This document shows, one piece after another, positions 44,955-58,160 of a stretch of 64,000 nt of DNA (position 1 is its first letter; each line of letters starts with the position of its first letter). Both the position numbers and the translations under genes were made by a program. The notes beneath the pieces were generated by a model. The model had not been told where the DNA came from. It ran no database searches and was given only the letters and a program-made list of their open reading frames with translations. The DNA is taken from the NCBI GenBank assembly GCA_028752905.1, contig JAQNBH010000014.1, positions 16,971,250-17,035,249 on the forward strand, given 5' to 3'. Source of the DNA: Cladorhizidae sp. MBARI D1340-BT2. Lineage: Eukaryota; Porifera; Demospongiae; Poecilosclerida; Cladorhizidae.

Positions 44955-46130
44955 CCATTGTGCGCCCCCCAAGCATAGCTGCAGGCCTAATACTTTATAC
45001 TGATCTGCTGTTATTTAATAATGGAAAAGTCAATAGGCACAGATGGAGGAAAATTAAGAAATAAGTGAATAAATACACGGAGGAACATATTAAGGTGATT
45101 ATCGGATTTTATTGTGTCTGCCCCTAATATTAATATTAATTCCTTTAAGCATAACCTTAAATCGTGGTCACCTTATAAATCCTAATCCCTTTCTATCCCA
45201 CCTATCATATTATATATTGAATATCTTTTGTGTTTATTATATTTATCTTAACTAATGGACTATTTCACTTATTCTTTTCTTATGTGTGCATCCCATTACT
45301 CATGTAACTAGGGTGGCCTTAATACTAGCATTTGGTTCTATTGGCATTATAAAAAAATTAAACTTATAGTTCTGTAGCTAGAATATTCAATATAGTGCTT
45401 AAACTGTCCAAGTAAATTATTTAAAGTAATTGGGGAGAGAGTACCAGAGCCTAGAAGTGGCAGGGAAAATGAGAGGTAAGCAGACTTGAGTTCTGCATGG
45501 GATTAGCAGCCATTACAATGGTAGAAGGATTGTAAGAGAATGGGTTGACATTTTGGGATATGAGATTGTATGGCTTAGATTGTGATATGGTGATATGGAA
45601 TAGTAGTTAAGAATTATAGTAGTTAAGAATAAGAATTATATTTCTTACAGATTACATGTGGAGTTTATCACATCACTTCAAGCTCAGATATTGACCGTAA
45701 CGATCGTTTCCAATTTAGTACGCCATGACGATTATTTCCAGGTTAGCAAACGTGTCCATTGCTAAACGTGTTGATGAATAGAGTGGCTAAGTCAGGACGA
45801 AACTTCACCATCCATTCCTGTCAGCTATTATGTCTTATAGAAACATGAACAGATGCAGTGTAGAAGCTTTACCTGAGCTTAAGGAAGCTTCTCGACCGTG
45901 GATGACTCCAAGCGCTAGAGTTGAATGTGTATCTAGCAAGTTAACTTACTAGATACAGCTATAGCATGGTAGTAAAGGAATTCGTAAACTTGTCTCGTAG
46001 ACTCAACTAGAAAGTTTTGTCTGCTGATTTGAGTTGATGCGATTTGAGTTGATGCTAGTTCTAATTTCAAATTTATATCGTCTGTGGAGGTTTTGTGGAG
46101 TTGATAGTAGATGAGGGCTGACGGCAACAC
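44955..46130 (+). pseudogene. Second copy of the LINE 5' region
   Basis: GCAGGCCTAATACTTTATAC at 44981 and, further on, CCTGTCAGCTATTATGTCTT, ATAGAAACATGAACAGATGC and AGGAAGCTTCTCGACCGTGG (45810-45905) parallel 40470-40790. It lies on the + strand, head-to-head with the - strand RT relic ending near 44950. Confidence 0.6.
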
Positions 46131-49080
46131 CCCTCTTTCTTATTGGCTCATTTCGCTTGCTGTATAGAAAAAAACAGAAACAAAAAAAAAGCATGCCTAT
46201 CGATGTTAATTTGCTTCATACCCCCCTAACCCCCCCCCCCTACAAACATTTCCGACTGAAAGTAATTCCTTACACAGTTATATACTTCCTAAAATTAAAT
46301 TACATTACAACTGTATATGTACTAGAAAGTGGAAGTTGTGATATCTTTGCCTAAGTAATTGATCCAAATACTTTCAATATGAACCATCACAGACGATTTC
46401 GATTCAGTGAGGAATTGCAAAATCACGATTATTTTAGTAGCCACAAACACATTTCCATTGAAGTGGGCCTTCCACTTCAGTTTTTTTCCTGTTTATAAAA
46501 CTTGTTTCAGGGAGATGTATAAGAGTTCTTTATTTTTGCTCTCATTTTTCTGTTTTTCTATAATCTTCCAGTCATTCTGTAGAAGTAATCATGTTGGACA
46601 ATGTTGTAATCTGTTCTTTATAAAGACAATCGATTACTCAAAAATCATTAATTGTTAACAGTCTAAATGTTTCAGGGCCACATTCCTTTTTCAGTAAAAA
46701 TATTTCCATCCTCGCACTGAAGAACGAAAACTGCTAAAATGCATGGGCAGAGAGTGTGCATCTTCTTCTTTTGCACGCCAGTGTCTTTCGGACAGGGAGG
46801 CTAGGGCTATAGGGGACATAAAAGTGCCGCGAAGTGCGAGTTGAAAGATAAAAAGTAATAATTTCTTGCTGTACAAATATAAAATTTAAAAAAAAGCTAG
46901 AACCTTACTGGCCCCCCCCTCTTTTTTTTTTGTTGTTGCTGTAATTTCTCTGTAATTATATAATGGCAAACAGCCGAGTCTTTCAACTAGGTTAGGTAAA
47001 CTGCTTGCAGTTTAATTTTTTTATTTGCTAGTTGTGGAGTCATCCTGTGCAAATGTACCTAGTCCCTCAAGGAGGCTTTAGCTGACCCTCTCTACAAAAT
47101 GACCAAATGGCATACTCTAATAACAAAACAACCATAACAAGATAATGTAAGTGCTGACTTTGTGTACAGAACAAGAAAAAATGAATTAAATAGAGTGTTT
47201 AAAGAAGGCACTCTTCCAGGAACTGGACTTCGCAGAATTCAGACTTGGGAGACCGGTGCTTACTGGTGGAACTCTCATTGCAACAGCTGTCCAACCACAA
47301 TTTTATTACCATGGTTACATACTTGCAAGACTATTGCAATTGCTATGGTAACATCTTTGCCAAGTGACGATCATTACCCATTTCCATGCACCCCATTTGG
47401 CAGGTCTTCTGATAATTAAATGAATGGGCATACTTAATTAAATCTTAATTAAATGATGTGGTAGGGAACAGTAAAATTTATTTAAGACAAAAAAAAAAGT
47501 TTTTAAAAAAAGTTTTAAAAAAACTGTTTATGCTGGAAGTGTTTTGGGGGGTAAGAGTCACCTAATGCTGAAGTAAATTGAGTTGAGCTTTGTTTGTTTG
47601 TGTGTTTGTTTACTTTTGGCATCCACCATTTTGAAATGTGAGGCAAACCTAGGTAGAGAGTGCCTACACACTCCAGCATATTGCTACTTGCAGTTTGTTT
47701 GTTGCATGAAGGAAAGGTTGCCAATCCTCTGACACTAGTCCTCTCTAAGACCAGCTCAAGAAATAAACACTCTGTTCACTAGAGGTGCATGTGGTCTCTC
47801 AGGCGTGAGAGATGTTTGAAGTTGGAATTTGTGTGTGAATCACTTGTGTGTATACTAGCTCGTCTTTTAACATTCCTGGACATTTCCAGCATACTTGTGT
47901 GTTTCCTAAAGGTAGTAGCAACACACCAAACCAGTACTAGACACCAATAGGGTTTTAGCGATAAGGAGCAATCACACACTACCTGTATTCCTAGTCCAAA
48001 CCCAAAAAGCAGTTGCTAAAGACCAAGTGACTACTGACCTAGGCAGTTGTCTACTCTATCCATGTTGGTGATTTCAGGGGTTACTTGCTTGGTCCATCTA
48101 TAGACTTACAGCTGAATTAGCTGCCGTTTGAAACTCCAAATCAACTTGTTGTGTTTAGAGTTCGTTAATAATTGCTCTCATTATATCATACAGCATTCCT
48201 GTATCTAGTATTCAAGACATATGCCATAGCTCCATTTAAACTCCATTTACCACCATCAGTTTACCAGGGCAAATACTGAATGGTGCTGTCCCAAAGAGGG
48301 TGATTGCCAAAAATGCAGCCAACTCTGACAAAGTTGTCCATTGGCATTATAGAAGCATGTTCACTCATCTGTGTCTATATCAGCTGCAGTTTGCTGATAA
48401 GGGAAGGGAGGTTCCAGAGCTGAGAAAAGAGACATCAACCCCCCCCCCCCCCCCCCACTCAAAATTGGCTCCTCTCCAAACCTGTGGACCCCTAGTTTAT
48501 TACATCACTTCCAAGTTAACACTCATTGTATCTTTGTAAAAATAACAAGGCTGTGTATGTACGTGTGAGTGTGTGTGAGTGTGTGTCAGAGAGTTGTGTA
48601 CCTAATACAACCAACACGTAGCCAAGGATATCTGCACTTCTGTGCTCTTGGACAGACATTGACAAGTGCTTCCTTGTTATGTCTAAGCACATTATCTTAC
48701 AGCTAGTGTATGTGCCCTAAATGCGTCTTAACTGTCCCAAGATGCTTCACTCCATACTTGGTGAGCTGTCCATGTCCATGTTGGCTTCAGGAATGGTTTA
48801 TGTATTCCTTCAACTATGTGACTATATGAAGTCATACATTTAATCATCAACTAGTGCTTAGCCTCTGCCTAACTGCATACCTTTTTGTTTGGAATGGATT
48901 TATAAGAGCCTATTCACGTCCCATTTGCGGCAGTTTTGTGCTTCTTTGAGCAGTGGCCCCTTTTATCACACGCAGATAATCGTCTGCATATAAGCAACTT
49001 TCAAATACAGGCATCTTCTTTTGTATATCTCTTTCAGAACCGACCAGCATGAGGACAACTGCCACTACACACAGACTGGA
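46131..49080. other. No gene recognised
   Basis: Unique AT-rich sequence with C and A homopolymer runs (C runs near 46230 and 48440). No domain-bearing frame. Confidence 0.4.
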
Positions 49081-49129
49081 GGAGAATGGCATTTGCTCAG
49101 TGTGTGTGTGTGTAGGAGGAGAAAGGGAG

Positions 49130-50668
49130 AGGAGAAGTCCAGGATGTGTGGAGGAGGAAGAGACAAGCCCAGGGTGTGTGGAGGAGGAAGAGACAAGCCC
49201 AGGGTGTGTGGGACAAGCTCAGGTCCGGGTGTGTGGAGGGGGAAGGGAGACTCAGGGTGTGTGGAGGAGGAAGAGACAAGCCCAGGGTGTGTGGAGGAGG
49301 AAGAGACAAGCCTAGGGTGTGTGGAGGAGGAAGAGACAAGCTCAGGGTGTGTGGAGGAGGAAGAGACAAGCTCAGGGTGTGTGAAGGAAGGGAAAGCTCA
49401 GGTCAGGGTGTGTGGAGGAGGGAGGGACAAGCTCAGGTCAGGATGTGTGGAGGAGGAAGGGACAAGCTCAGGTCAGGGTGTGTGGAGGGGGGAGGGACAA
49501 GCTCTGGTCAGGGTGTGTGGAGGAGGAAGGGACAAGCTCAGGTCAGGGTGTGTGGAGGAGGGAGGGACAAGCTCAGGTCAGGATATGTGGAGGAGGGAGG
49601 GACAAGCTCAGGTCAGGGTGTGTGGAGGAGGGAGGGACAAGGTCAGGTCAGGGTGTGTGGAGGGGGGAGGGACAAGCTCAGGTCAGGGTGTGTGGAGGAG
49701 GGAGGGACAAGCTCAGGTCAGGGTGTGTGGAGGAGGGAGGAACAAGCTCAGGTCATGGTGTGTGGAGGAGGGAGGGACAAGCTCGGTCAGGGTGTGTGGA
49801 GGGGGAAGGGAGAAGCTCAGGTCAGGATGTGTGGAGGAGGGAGGGACAAGCTCGGTCAGGGTGTGTGGAGGGGGAAGGGAGAAGCTCAGGTCAGGGTGTG
49901 TGGAGGGGGGAGGGACAAGCTCAGGTCAGGGTGCGTGGAGGAAGGGGAAAGCTCAGGTCAGGTGTGTGGAGGAGGGAGGAACAAGCTCAGGTCAGGTGTG
50001 TGGAGGAGGGAGGAACAAGCTCAGGTCAGGGTGTGTGGAGGGGGGAGGGACAAGCTCAGGTCAGGGTGCGTGGAGGAAGGGGAAAGCTCAGGTCAGGTGT
50101 GTGGAGGAGGGGGGACAAGCTCAGGTCAGGGTGTGTGGAGGAGGGAGGAACAAGCTCAGGTCAGGGTGTGTGGAGGAGGGAGGAACAAGCTCAGGTCAGG
50201 GTGTGTGGAGGAGGGAGGGACAAGCTCAGGTCAGGGTGTGTGGAGGAAGGGAAAGCTCAGGTCAGGGTGTGTGGAGGAAGGGAAAGCTCAGGTCAGGGTG
50301 TGTGGAGGAGGGAGGAACAAGCTCAGGTCAGGGTGTGTGGAGGAGGGAGGAACAAGCTCAGGTCAGGGTGTGTGGAAGAGGGAGGAACAAGCTCAGGTCA
50401 GGGTGTGTGGAGGAGGGAGGAACAAGCTCAGGTCAGGGTGTGTGGAGGAGGGAGGGACAAGCTCAGGTCAGGGTGTGTGGAGGAAGGGAAAGCTCAGGTC
50501 AGGGTGTGTGGAGGAAGGGAAAGCTCAGGTCAGGGTGTGTGGAGGAGGGAGGAACAAGCTCAGGTCAGGGTGTGTGGAGGAGGGAGGAACAAGCTCAGGT
50601 CAGGGTGTGTGGAGGAGGGAGGAACAAGCTCAGGTCAGGGTGTGTGGAGGAGGGAGGGACAAGCTCTG
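49130..50668. repeat. 1.5-kb G-rich minisatellite, 35-bp unit, about 44 copies
   Basis: The unit is GTGTGTGGAGGAGGGAGGGA plus CAAGCTCAGGTCAGG, with shortened copies lacking GGGAC. The + strand is almost free of C outside CAAGCTCAG. No stop occurs in any + frame, so frames of over 500 codons appear; they are not genes. Confidence 0.97.
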
Positions 50669-51389
50669 AGTGTTCCCTGTGCCATGACTTAAAAGCAATA
50701 GCTATGCTGCAGAAATGATGGACAAAAAATGTTGGTTAATATCTAAAACAACCTTCATCATCTATGCAACTTTGAACACAGCACACATCACTACTAGGGA
50801 AGTAGTTCCTAAGTACCAACCAGTGGCAGAGACATCTATGCATTGCATGCAGACACACACACATAACTGAAAACCAACAGCAAACCCAAAGAGGCTGGAA
50901 GATTGCTTGTTGTAACAACCTGTAAGAAATCAATATCCTCTCCACAACCCCCTTCCCTGTAACAGAAGATTATACCCATCCCAAGACGAGTTTAGACTTG
51001 CTTCTAATCAAAGTGTTTGGCATAGACCCTTCTTGTGTTGGCTCCGTGTGTTTGTCAAGGCTTGCCTCCTTAGCTTCTCCAAGCCTGCCAAAACACACTG
51101 CACCTGCGCAGAGCCTCAACAATCTCCTACCCACATTGGCGCCTTTCCCTCCTGCTGAGGGCTACCTCCCTTTCAGTACCTACATATGTCCCTTCCTCCC
51201 CCTCACACTTATAAGATTCTAAACCAGACCACAAGTGCAACAGGTGCTTTGTCTACCTTTTTGCCCTCTTGGCAGCTTCCACAAAAAGGAATTAAGCTTC
51301 TTTATCAACATTTGTCATCATCCAATTTTCTCTCACTTGCAAGAAAATGACTCAACACCCCTCTCTCCGAGATATCCAAATGCTTACAA

Positions 51390-51421
<32 letters not shown>

Positions 51422-53100
51422 GGGGGGGAGGTGTCCTTCACTCGGTCACAAATAGATTCCCACACCGCAAACAACCCAAGCATTGTACCCAACATTCTAC
51501 CAGTGCGAGTACTGCACCTTTAACCTCAACTTCCTCCTTTCCTTTTGTACACAGAGACACATTAAACAGCAGACCTCACACTTGACAGCATCAACTCAAT
51601 ATCCTCTTCCCCTTCAAACGCTGTCCCAGATAAAACAGATTTTTTCTAAATCTCCCTCTTAATTATCGGTAAAAAGGGGGGAAGAAAGGGGTTAAGGTTT
51701 TAGAGGTCTTAAAGGAGTTTGAACCGGTTAAAAAACACAGGTTGTCAATGCTTTGAAGTATTAATATCGAGCATTTGGATAAAAAGTGTGTGCATGGTTG
51801 GCAACCTGAGCAGCTATGACGCAGAAAGCTGAACAACCATTGACAGCAAACATTAGTCAGACTAGATATAGTAGTGCAAGCTGGTCGTCCCAGAGGTCGG
51901 CTGCTGCTGATGATTCACTTTAGCTAGCCATATAAGGGCATCATGTCACTACCAGTTGGCAGACCCACAAAAGAGCTCTCACAAATCATGCTTTGCTTTC
52001 ACAGATCAGTGATATTTCCACATAGCATCACTTGTGTGACAGCCACAGATTCAGCAGTTCAGTAGCCATTTGCAGGTCATCAACTCTCACAAAACTAAAG
52101 TGTGTGGGGAAGGGGGGGGGGGGGGGGGGCATTTTAAACCGTTCAACAATGGGTCAAAGTCAAAAACACTCGAGGCTCGATCGAGTCACAGGATCTCTGG
52201 AGACCTTACTACTACATGTAGACCTTGCTTCCCCACCTGCTAAGCACGCATTTGGCAAACATGGCATTGTGCTAAACATGAAACCAGTTTTTGTGTACAC
52301 AACCACAGTGCCCTTATTTACAAGAGGCAGGCAGGTACACCTCGTCAATATCAAATCCACTTTCAGTAAGACACACAGTTCGAATTTTCAACACACCTCC
52401 AGCACCTTAGCATTTCTAATTAATGCCTCTACATGAGCCCCTTGACTGGTTGCTGTTCCACCCAACCCTCTTTGGAACTCCCTTATGATACAGCAGCTCT
52501 TTTAAGTATCTCCAAGACCAAATTCAGCACATTCCTGGACCACACCACTCCCTGCCTTCCTCCCCTGAAGGTGCTCTGCCATCAACCCCATCTAGTTCTT
52601 AGCAGCATTACTTCTGTTTTGGACCTTTTGCTGCACATCCTCTTCAGTGAAAGGGACACTGAGAACACACACCTCATGGCCGGCCTCACACCCATCTTCT
52701 CATTTTACTGCTAAAAGTTTCCTTGAAGGAACAGTTTTCTTTCAGGTGAAAAACAAAAACAATACAAAGACAGCTGGTTCAATGAGAGAGTTGCTTGTCT
52801 CTCTGTTATGGTGCATAGCCATCCTAAACTCTCCAGGACACAGCAAGCAACAGTAATAAGAGTGCATCCGGGAAGGGCTCTTCTGAACTAACTCCCTCTC
52901 CCCCCCCCCCCCCCCAAACTTCAGAAGTAAATATTGGGAAAGGTATGAGCCATGATAACCATTACCAGCTATTTACAGGGATACATGATCTTATGTTTTT
53001 AGAACAGATGACCTGTTTGGAACATGGATGGCAGGACACATGATAGATGCATTTTAACACATGACAGGTATGCAAGGCAATATTTCATCTCACTTGCCAA
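50669..53100. other. No gene recognised; homopolymer runs
   Basis: Pyrimidine-rich sequence with long poly-G runs at 51406-51428 and 52110-52129 and a poly-C run near 52902-52916. No coding signal. Confidence 0.45.
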
Positions 53101-53104
53101 TTAT

Positions 53105-53830
53105 AGATGGATTAGCCACTCCTGGAGGTAGGTGGCCACTATTCAAGGGTTGCCATTATTGCCATTATTCAAGGGGTGGGGGGGGCACTAGTCAAAGGGA
53201 ACCATTACTCAAGGGAGACCCCTACATAATAATATAGAGGTAGGTGGCCACTATTCGAGGGATATTATTCTAGGGTGACCACTAGTCAAGGGAGACCACT
53301 AATCAAGGGAAACCACTAATCGAGGGAGACCACTACATAATTTAAGCAGTACATAGGTGGCCACTATTCAAGGATTATTCCAGGGAGGTCAGTACTATTC
53401 AAGGATTATTCCAGGGAGGTCAGTACCCAAGGAAGACCACTACCCAAGGGGAAGACCACTACTCGAGGGAGTTCACTACATAATATAGAGGTAAGTGGTC
53501 ACTATTCAAGGGCTAGGGTGGCAAGGGAGACCACTACTCAAGGGAGACCACTACTCAAAGGAGACCACTACTCAAAGGAACCACTACTCAAGGGAGACCA
53601 CTACTCAAAGGAGACCACTACTCAAAGGAGACCACTACCAAGGGAGACCACTACATAATTTAGGCGGTAGGTGGCCACTATTCAAGGGATATTATTCCAG
53701 GGAGGTCACTACTCAAGGAAGAGCACCACTACTCAGGTCACAACTCAAGGGATACCACTACATAATTAGAGGTAGGTGGCCACTATTCAAGAGATATTAT
53801 TCCACTAGTGGAGGGAGACCACTACTAAGG
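53105..53830. repeat. Degenerate minisatellite downstream of DCUN1D3
   Basis: An 18-bp theme GAGACCACTACTCAAGGG alternates with a longer theme GGTAGGTGGCCACTATTCAA. Higher-order blocks start at TAATATAGAGGTA and TAATTTAGGCGGTA. Confidence 0.9.
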
Positions 53831-53918
53831 TATAGCCAGAATGCTACTTGTGTGGGTTCAAAGTACAAAATTATTGCATCTTATTTAACAATGAAAAAAT
53901 GTCATTTACAAGACAATA

Positions 53919-53924
53919 TTTATT
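53919..53924 (-). terminator. Poly(A) signal for DCUN1D3
   Basis: TTTATT on the + strand reads AATAAA on the gene strand, about 74 nt past the stop codon. A second, weaker variant lies slightly further on. Confidence 0.45.
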
Positions 53925-53997
53925 ATATTACCCCACCCTCCCTCAAACCATGACCCCATAAATACATACATACATGGCACACGCACAAGGCAATAAC

Positions 53998-55029
53998 CTA
54001 CAGAGCTGTCTTTTCAACCATGGCTTCCACGAAATCGTCAAACAAGGAAGGCCAAGCCTCTGACTCGTCATAGTTACTCAGGTCTGGGTGGACCAGCTCC
54101 ACGAAAGGAAGGAACATGTTCCAAGTGTCTCTAGAGATTCCCCTAACCTCGCTGTCCCGTAAAAAATGGAACCAGTGATCTAACACCTCAGGTCTGCTCT
54201 GTGTGAATACCAAGTCCCATAGAGGTACTGCCATATCAATAGGTAAAGAGCGCTGACCAGACGAATGATCAAGACCGAAAGAAAATGTAAAGTTATACAA
54301 GTCTTTAAATTGTTTATTTTCCCTTGCCTCACCAAGAAGGTTTGGGAAACATTCCTTCAGGCTTTTGGAGTTGTGGGCTTGCAACTTTTGACAACCATTG
54401 ATGAATTCTTCACGTGTAAACCGGCACATCTGGGAGGCCTCAAATTTCCATGCCAGGACAAGGACTATAAATTCAGTTGGGTCCACCCCAAGGTCAATAC
54501 AAAACTTCTCCATCCCTTCAGCTAGGATGGAGTCCTCCATATTATCCTTGTATTTGCTGAAGTATTTCTCTATCTGGGCATGCCTGTTCTGGACAGAGGT
54601 AAGAGAGAACTGTCTAGAAGGCGCACTCCTTTCTCCCCCCGAAAAGTGACTGCCCCTTTGTGCAGCAGCTCCTGACATCGTGTCTACAACTGCCACCTCT
54701 GGGCGATGATAATTTTGTTGTGTAGAAAAAGCGGACGAGTCGTTTGCGCTGCTACCTGGGGTTGAATGGTAGTGTTGTGTTAGCGATAAAGTTGTGTGCT
54801 GAGAAGTATGGCTCTTTCTCGTGCTGTTGCTGTTGTTGCTCATCTCTTTGGAGTGAGGGGCATAAGTAGAATTAGAATTCGCAGGAGTCCGATGGGTTTG
54901 AGAAGACCCGTTGTGGCTACTTTTCGCCTTTCCTGACGATCTGCGCTTATTCTTCCCTTTCTGACTTCCCTTCGATGACGCGCAGTCGGACGGACTTTTC
55001 TCTCCTGAATGACTCTGTCCTTGGCCCAT
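53998..55029 (-). CDS. DCUN1D3: DCN1-like protein 3 (cullin neddylation co-E3)
   Basis: Single exon of 343 residues. Seen: an N-terminal MGQGQSHS that fits the N-myristoylation rule (Gly2, Ser6); a Ser/Asn/His-rich low-complexity region to about residue 145; then a complete PONY/DCUN1 domain (residues about 148-338), with KYKDNMEDSILAEGMEKFC, DPTEFIVLVLAWKF, FTREEFINGC, RGISRDTWNMFL and DLSNYDESEAWPSLFDDFVE. The last segment contains the D/A/D residues that in DCN1 proteins contact cullin. Known of the family: DCUN1 proteins bind cullins and the NEDD8 E2 and promote or modulate cullin neddylation; DCUN1D3 is the myristoylated, membrane-directed member. The start was placed at 55029, not at the in-frame ATG at 55068, because only this start gives the myristoylation motif. 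The long N-terminal tail is typical of DCUN1D3. No introns or frame breaks were seen. Confidence 0.9.
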   Translation of the reverse strand: MGQGQSHSGEKSPSDCASSKGSQKGKNKRRSSGKAKSSHNGSSQTHRTPANSNSTYAPHSKEMSNNSNSTRKSHTSQHTTLSLTQHYHSTPGSSANDSSAFSTQQNYHRPEVAVVDTMSGAAAQRGSHFSGGERSAPSRQFSLTSVQNRHAQIEKYFSKYKDNMEDSILAEGMEKFCIDLGVDPTEFIVLVLAWKFEASQMCRFTREEFINGCQKLQAHNSKSLKECFPNLLGEARENKQFKDLYNFTFSFGLDHSSGQRSLPIDMAVPLWDLVFTQSRPEVLDHWFHFLRDSEVRGISRDTWNMFLPFVELVHPDLSNYDESEAWPSLFDDFVEAMVEKTAL

Positions 55030-55200
55030 TATCTTTAGTTCACAGAGAAAGTGTCTTACGAAAATCATGCGGATGTCTATTATGACCTACATGGACCCAC
55101 CACAAACTGTTGGCAAATTTTTGTGAATTCCGTACATGGTAACACTCCCGGGTTAACCAGTATTTAAAAATGGCGGACACCAAAGGGTTTTATGAGGGTT
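55030..55200 (-). promoter_or_regulatory. Probable DCUN1D3 promoter with YY1-like site
   Basis: The 170 bp upstream of the start codon contain AAAATGGCGGAC at 55167-55178, close to the YY1 consensus (AAGATGGCGGC) often found near animal transcription starts. No TATA box was seen at a plausible distance. The placement is inference; no transcript start can be read from sequence. Confidence 0.35.
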
Positions 55201-55291
55201 ATCCTAGTATGATAGTTATCACGATATTATTATTTACAAAATAATAAAAGTTATCAGATCTATATCGAGTCTGTGCTCTCCCTTGTCCCGC

Positions 55292-55448
<157 letters not shown>

Positions 55449-55642
55449 ATATACATATTTTTATTATTATTACATAATTGAGCAAACAGCAAACATAACA
55501 TACCAAGTTCATTAACACCTAATTAACACATATACTTATATAATAATCAATTACAAAAATACCTAAATAATACTGAAATAATAACTAATTAACAATAAAT
55601 AAATAAATAACTAAAAAGCTAACACGTTCAACTCCCGACTGA

Positions 55643-55673
<31 letters not shown>

Positions 55674-55797
55674 GTTATATTATTATTATTATTCTCTCGA
55701 CGTTTCGACTAGATGCTCTCAAGTTTATTATTGATAAGGTTATTGTAATGTTATTATGTCAACTGATAATTCATTGAGAGATTATTATTGTTAATAT

Positions 55798-55838
<41 letters not shown>

Positions 55839-55850
55839 TATTATTATATA
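55643..55850. repeat. Further TTA and CTA tracts around a foldback element
   Basis: (TTA)n at 55645-55692 and (CTA)n at 55798-55838 flank foldback copy D. Confidence 0.9.
55693..55780 (-). mobile_element. Foldback (MITE-like) element, copy D
   Basis: CTCTCGACGTTTCGACTAGA and TGCTCTC, then TATGTCAACTGATAATTCAT and TGAGAG at the outer end. It is inserted between two trinucleotide tracts. Confidence 0.65.
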
Positions 55851-58000
55851 CATATATATATATATTTATTATTTTTTCCCCCTCTTAATTTTTCCCCCCT
55901 CTTAATTAACAAGGCAAACCTCATATCACAGGACACATTATATTTGGAAAGTTACCTAAATTTGGCCTCATTCTCAACCGACTTTGAAGAGTTCAACCTC
56001 TCATACAGTCACTCTGATACACTACAGGATATCCTGCATTGCTTCATTTAATTATTTTACAAGATAACACGTGCACAGTCAAGAATCAACCTGTCTGTGG
56101 GGAGTCTCATTTAAAGCCAGGTGACATCTTCACCAAGATTTTTCTGATGGCAAATAATCTTACATAAATAGTTATGTCGGTTAAAAACATACTCAAATCA
56201 TAACCATTAATATTTGCCACCCAACTAGGATGGGGACCTTGTCACCAAGTCCGGAGCTGTCTTTGTACCTCTGTACCTCTTTTTGTATAGTCGTAGGGTC
56301 ACCCACTCTTTGGCATCAAAATAACTGAAGGCAGAAGACCTGTCAAAATGGGGTCATGGGAATCCACTGCTTTCCCAGCAACTTCCCATTCCCCCTCTCC
56401 CTCCCTCCCCCTGCCAAGTTGGCTATTTATAATAAACACAGATCAACGTTTGCAAAATGCAAATGGCAAGCCTCAAGGAAGCTAAACTGTTATCCAATGA
56501 CTCTTCTGTTACTACGTAAACTTGGGTATCAATCGACTGTCTTACGTGATAAATTTGCTTGATTAAGGAAGAATGTAGCTACATGCCATGAAAAGAACAA
56601 GGAAGCCTTTTAACACAATAATCCAAGCTCCTTTTCATACTACACTGTTTGTGGCATTAACAGCAGCAACTACTAATGTTTCTGTGGAATCCTCCAAGGG
56701 TGAGGATGAGTAGATTCCAGTCATGTTCTAAGATGAAGTAATAGAAGGCACTGAGGATGGGTTATGCCCCTCATGTGTAACTTGATGCTAATGAAGACCA
56801 CATTTCAAACAAGATATTACCTGGTGGTTGCATAGAAAAAAACATTATTCATGCACTGTGGATACTATTTCAGTTGTAGCATTCCTATGAGGAAGGGGAT
56901 GAGCATACTCACTGATGGAAGTGTTGCATGGAGTTGCCCCACATGTACAGTTGTAAGACAATACACATGTCATGTCAACCATAAGGTTTCCTTGTTAGTC
57001 AGGATTTCGAATTTTGTCCAGTAATGTAATCATCAACATAATCATCAGATCATCAGTATTATTAATGCAGAATGGTGCATAGACAAATACACATCAAAGG
57101 ATACAGGCCTGGAACTTGCAACAATGCAGTTTTGACAAGTTGATCCAGCTGGCTGTGGGGATTAAGCATGGCCACAAACCACCAATCTATATACACAAAT
57201 AAAATTACAGTCACCCCATTGCTGAGTCCATTACATACAGAGAACCAGGTATATATGTAGCCATTGCAACAACTTACTCAAGTGAACTTCTCTTTTGATC
57301 TCCAATACCTCACCAATACTTTCTGTAATTAGCCTACATTAGGATGGGAAGGATATCTCCCTTTTGGCTTGCCACGTTGTTCCCAATAACGTCTTGGCCA
57401 AGGTTAGCCATAACATCCTGTCCATTAGGCTAGCCACACCTTACATCTTGAAATTATACCTCCTTCAAATTATAATGGCACATGTGTCTGGTTAACTACC
57501 TACTAAGACCAATAGACAACAAACTCCGGACCCAACCATGAACCGTGCTGGTGAGAGGGAAATGTATGTTTCCACTGGTGCTGGAAGCTTATGGTGATCA
57601 AGCAGCAGCTACAAATTACAATTTAGCTTCCAGTGAAGGAAGGAGCCAAACAGAAACCCTGCGGTCACCAACAAGTGTTATAGAAGTCAGTCAAAGTTCA
57701 CTTGATTTTTTGGGGACAATTTTAAAGATTTGACTAAATGTACAGAGAGTGCGCGTTGTGCGTAGAGGTCACAAAAATGTACAGTTTAGTCCCCACTATG
57801 TTCCACATTTTTTATGCTCATCATGCTAGTATTTAAATAGAAACTATTTAGCACTCATTCACGCTGCATTATAATTTTTTACACTTAGTGTCTTCACAAG
57901 ATAGCCACACTTTGCTGCAGAATTACAGACACCATAATTGTGAAGCAACCTACAAGTCTACTTGTGTGAGTTTGGAATTAAAATGTAATACTCTCGCACA
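55851..58000. other. No gene recognised
   Basis: Short frames only. The stretch around 57685-57730 (GTTCACTTGATTTTTTGG) recurs inverted near 58235-58260, suggesting a diverged dispersed repeat. Confidence 0.4.
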
Positions 58001-58160
58001 AACTCTCAGTTGACAATAAAATGTTCCCAATAATCAACTTGAAATTGTACTCTCTCGACATTTCGACTAGATGCTCTAGCCTTCACCAGCTAGAGCATCT
58101 AGTCAAAATGTCGAGAGAGTAGAATTTCAAATTGATTATTGAGAAGGTTCTTGTAATAAT
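58001..58160. mobile_element. Foldback (MITE-like) element, copy E, near-perfect hairpin
   Basis: Arms 58029-58080 and 58089-58140 pair at 49 of 52 positions around an 8-base loop (CTTCACCA). The flank AACTCTCAGTTGACAATAA matches the outer ends of copies C and D. Confidence 0.85.

Noticed and set aside
49021..50718. Open frames of 426-565 codons rich in Gly and Cys
   Set aside because: Three parallel frames across the 35-bp G-rich array; repeat artefact.
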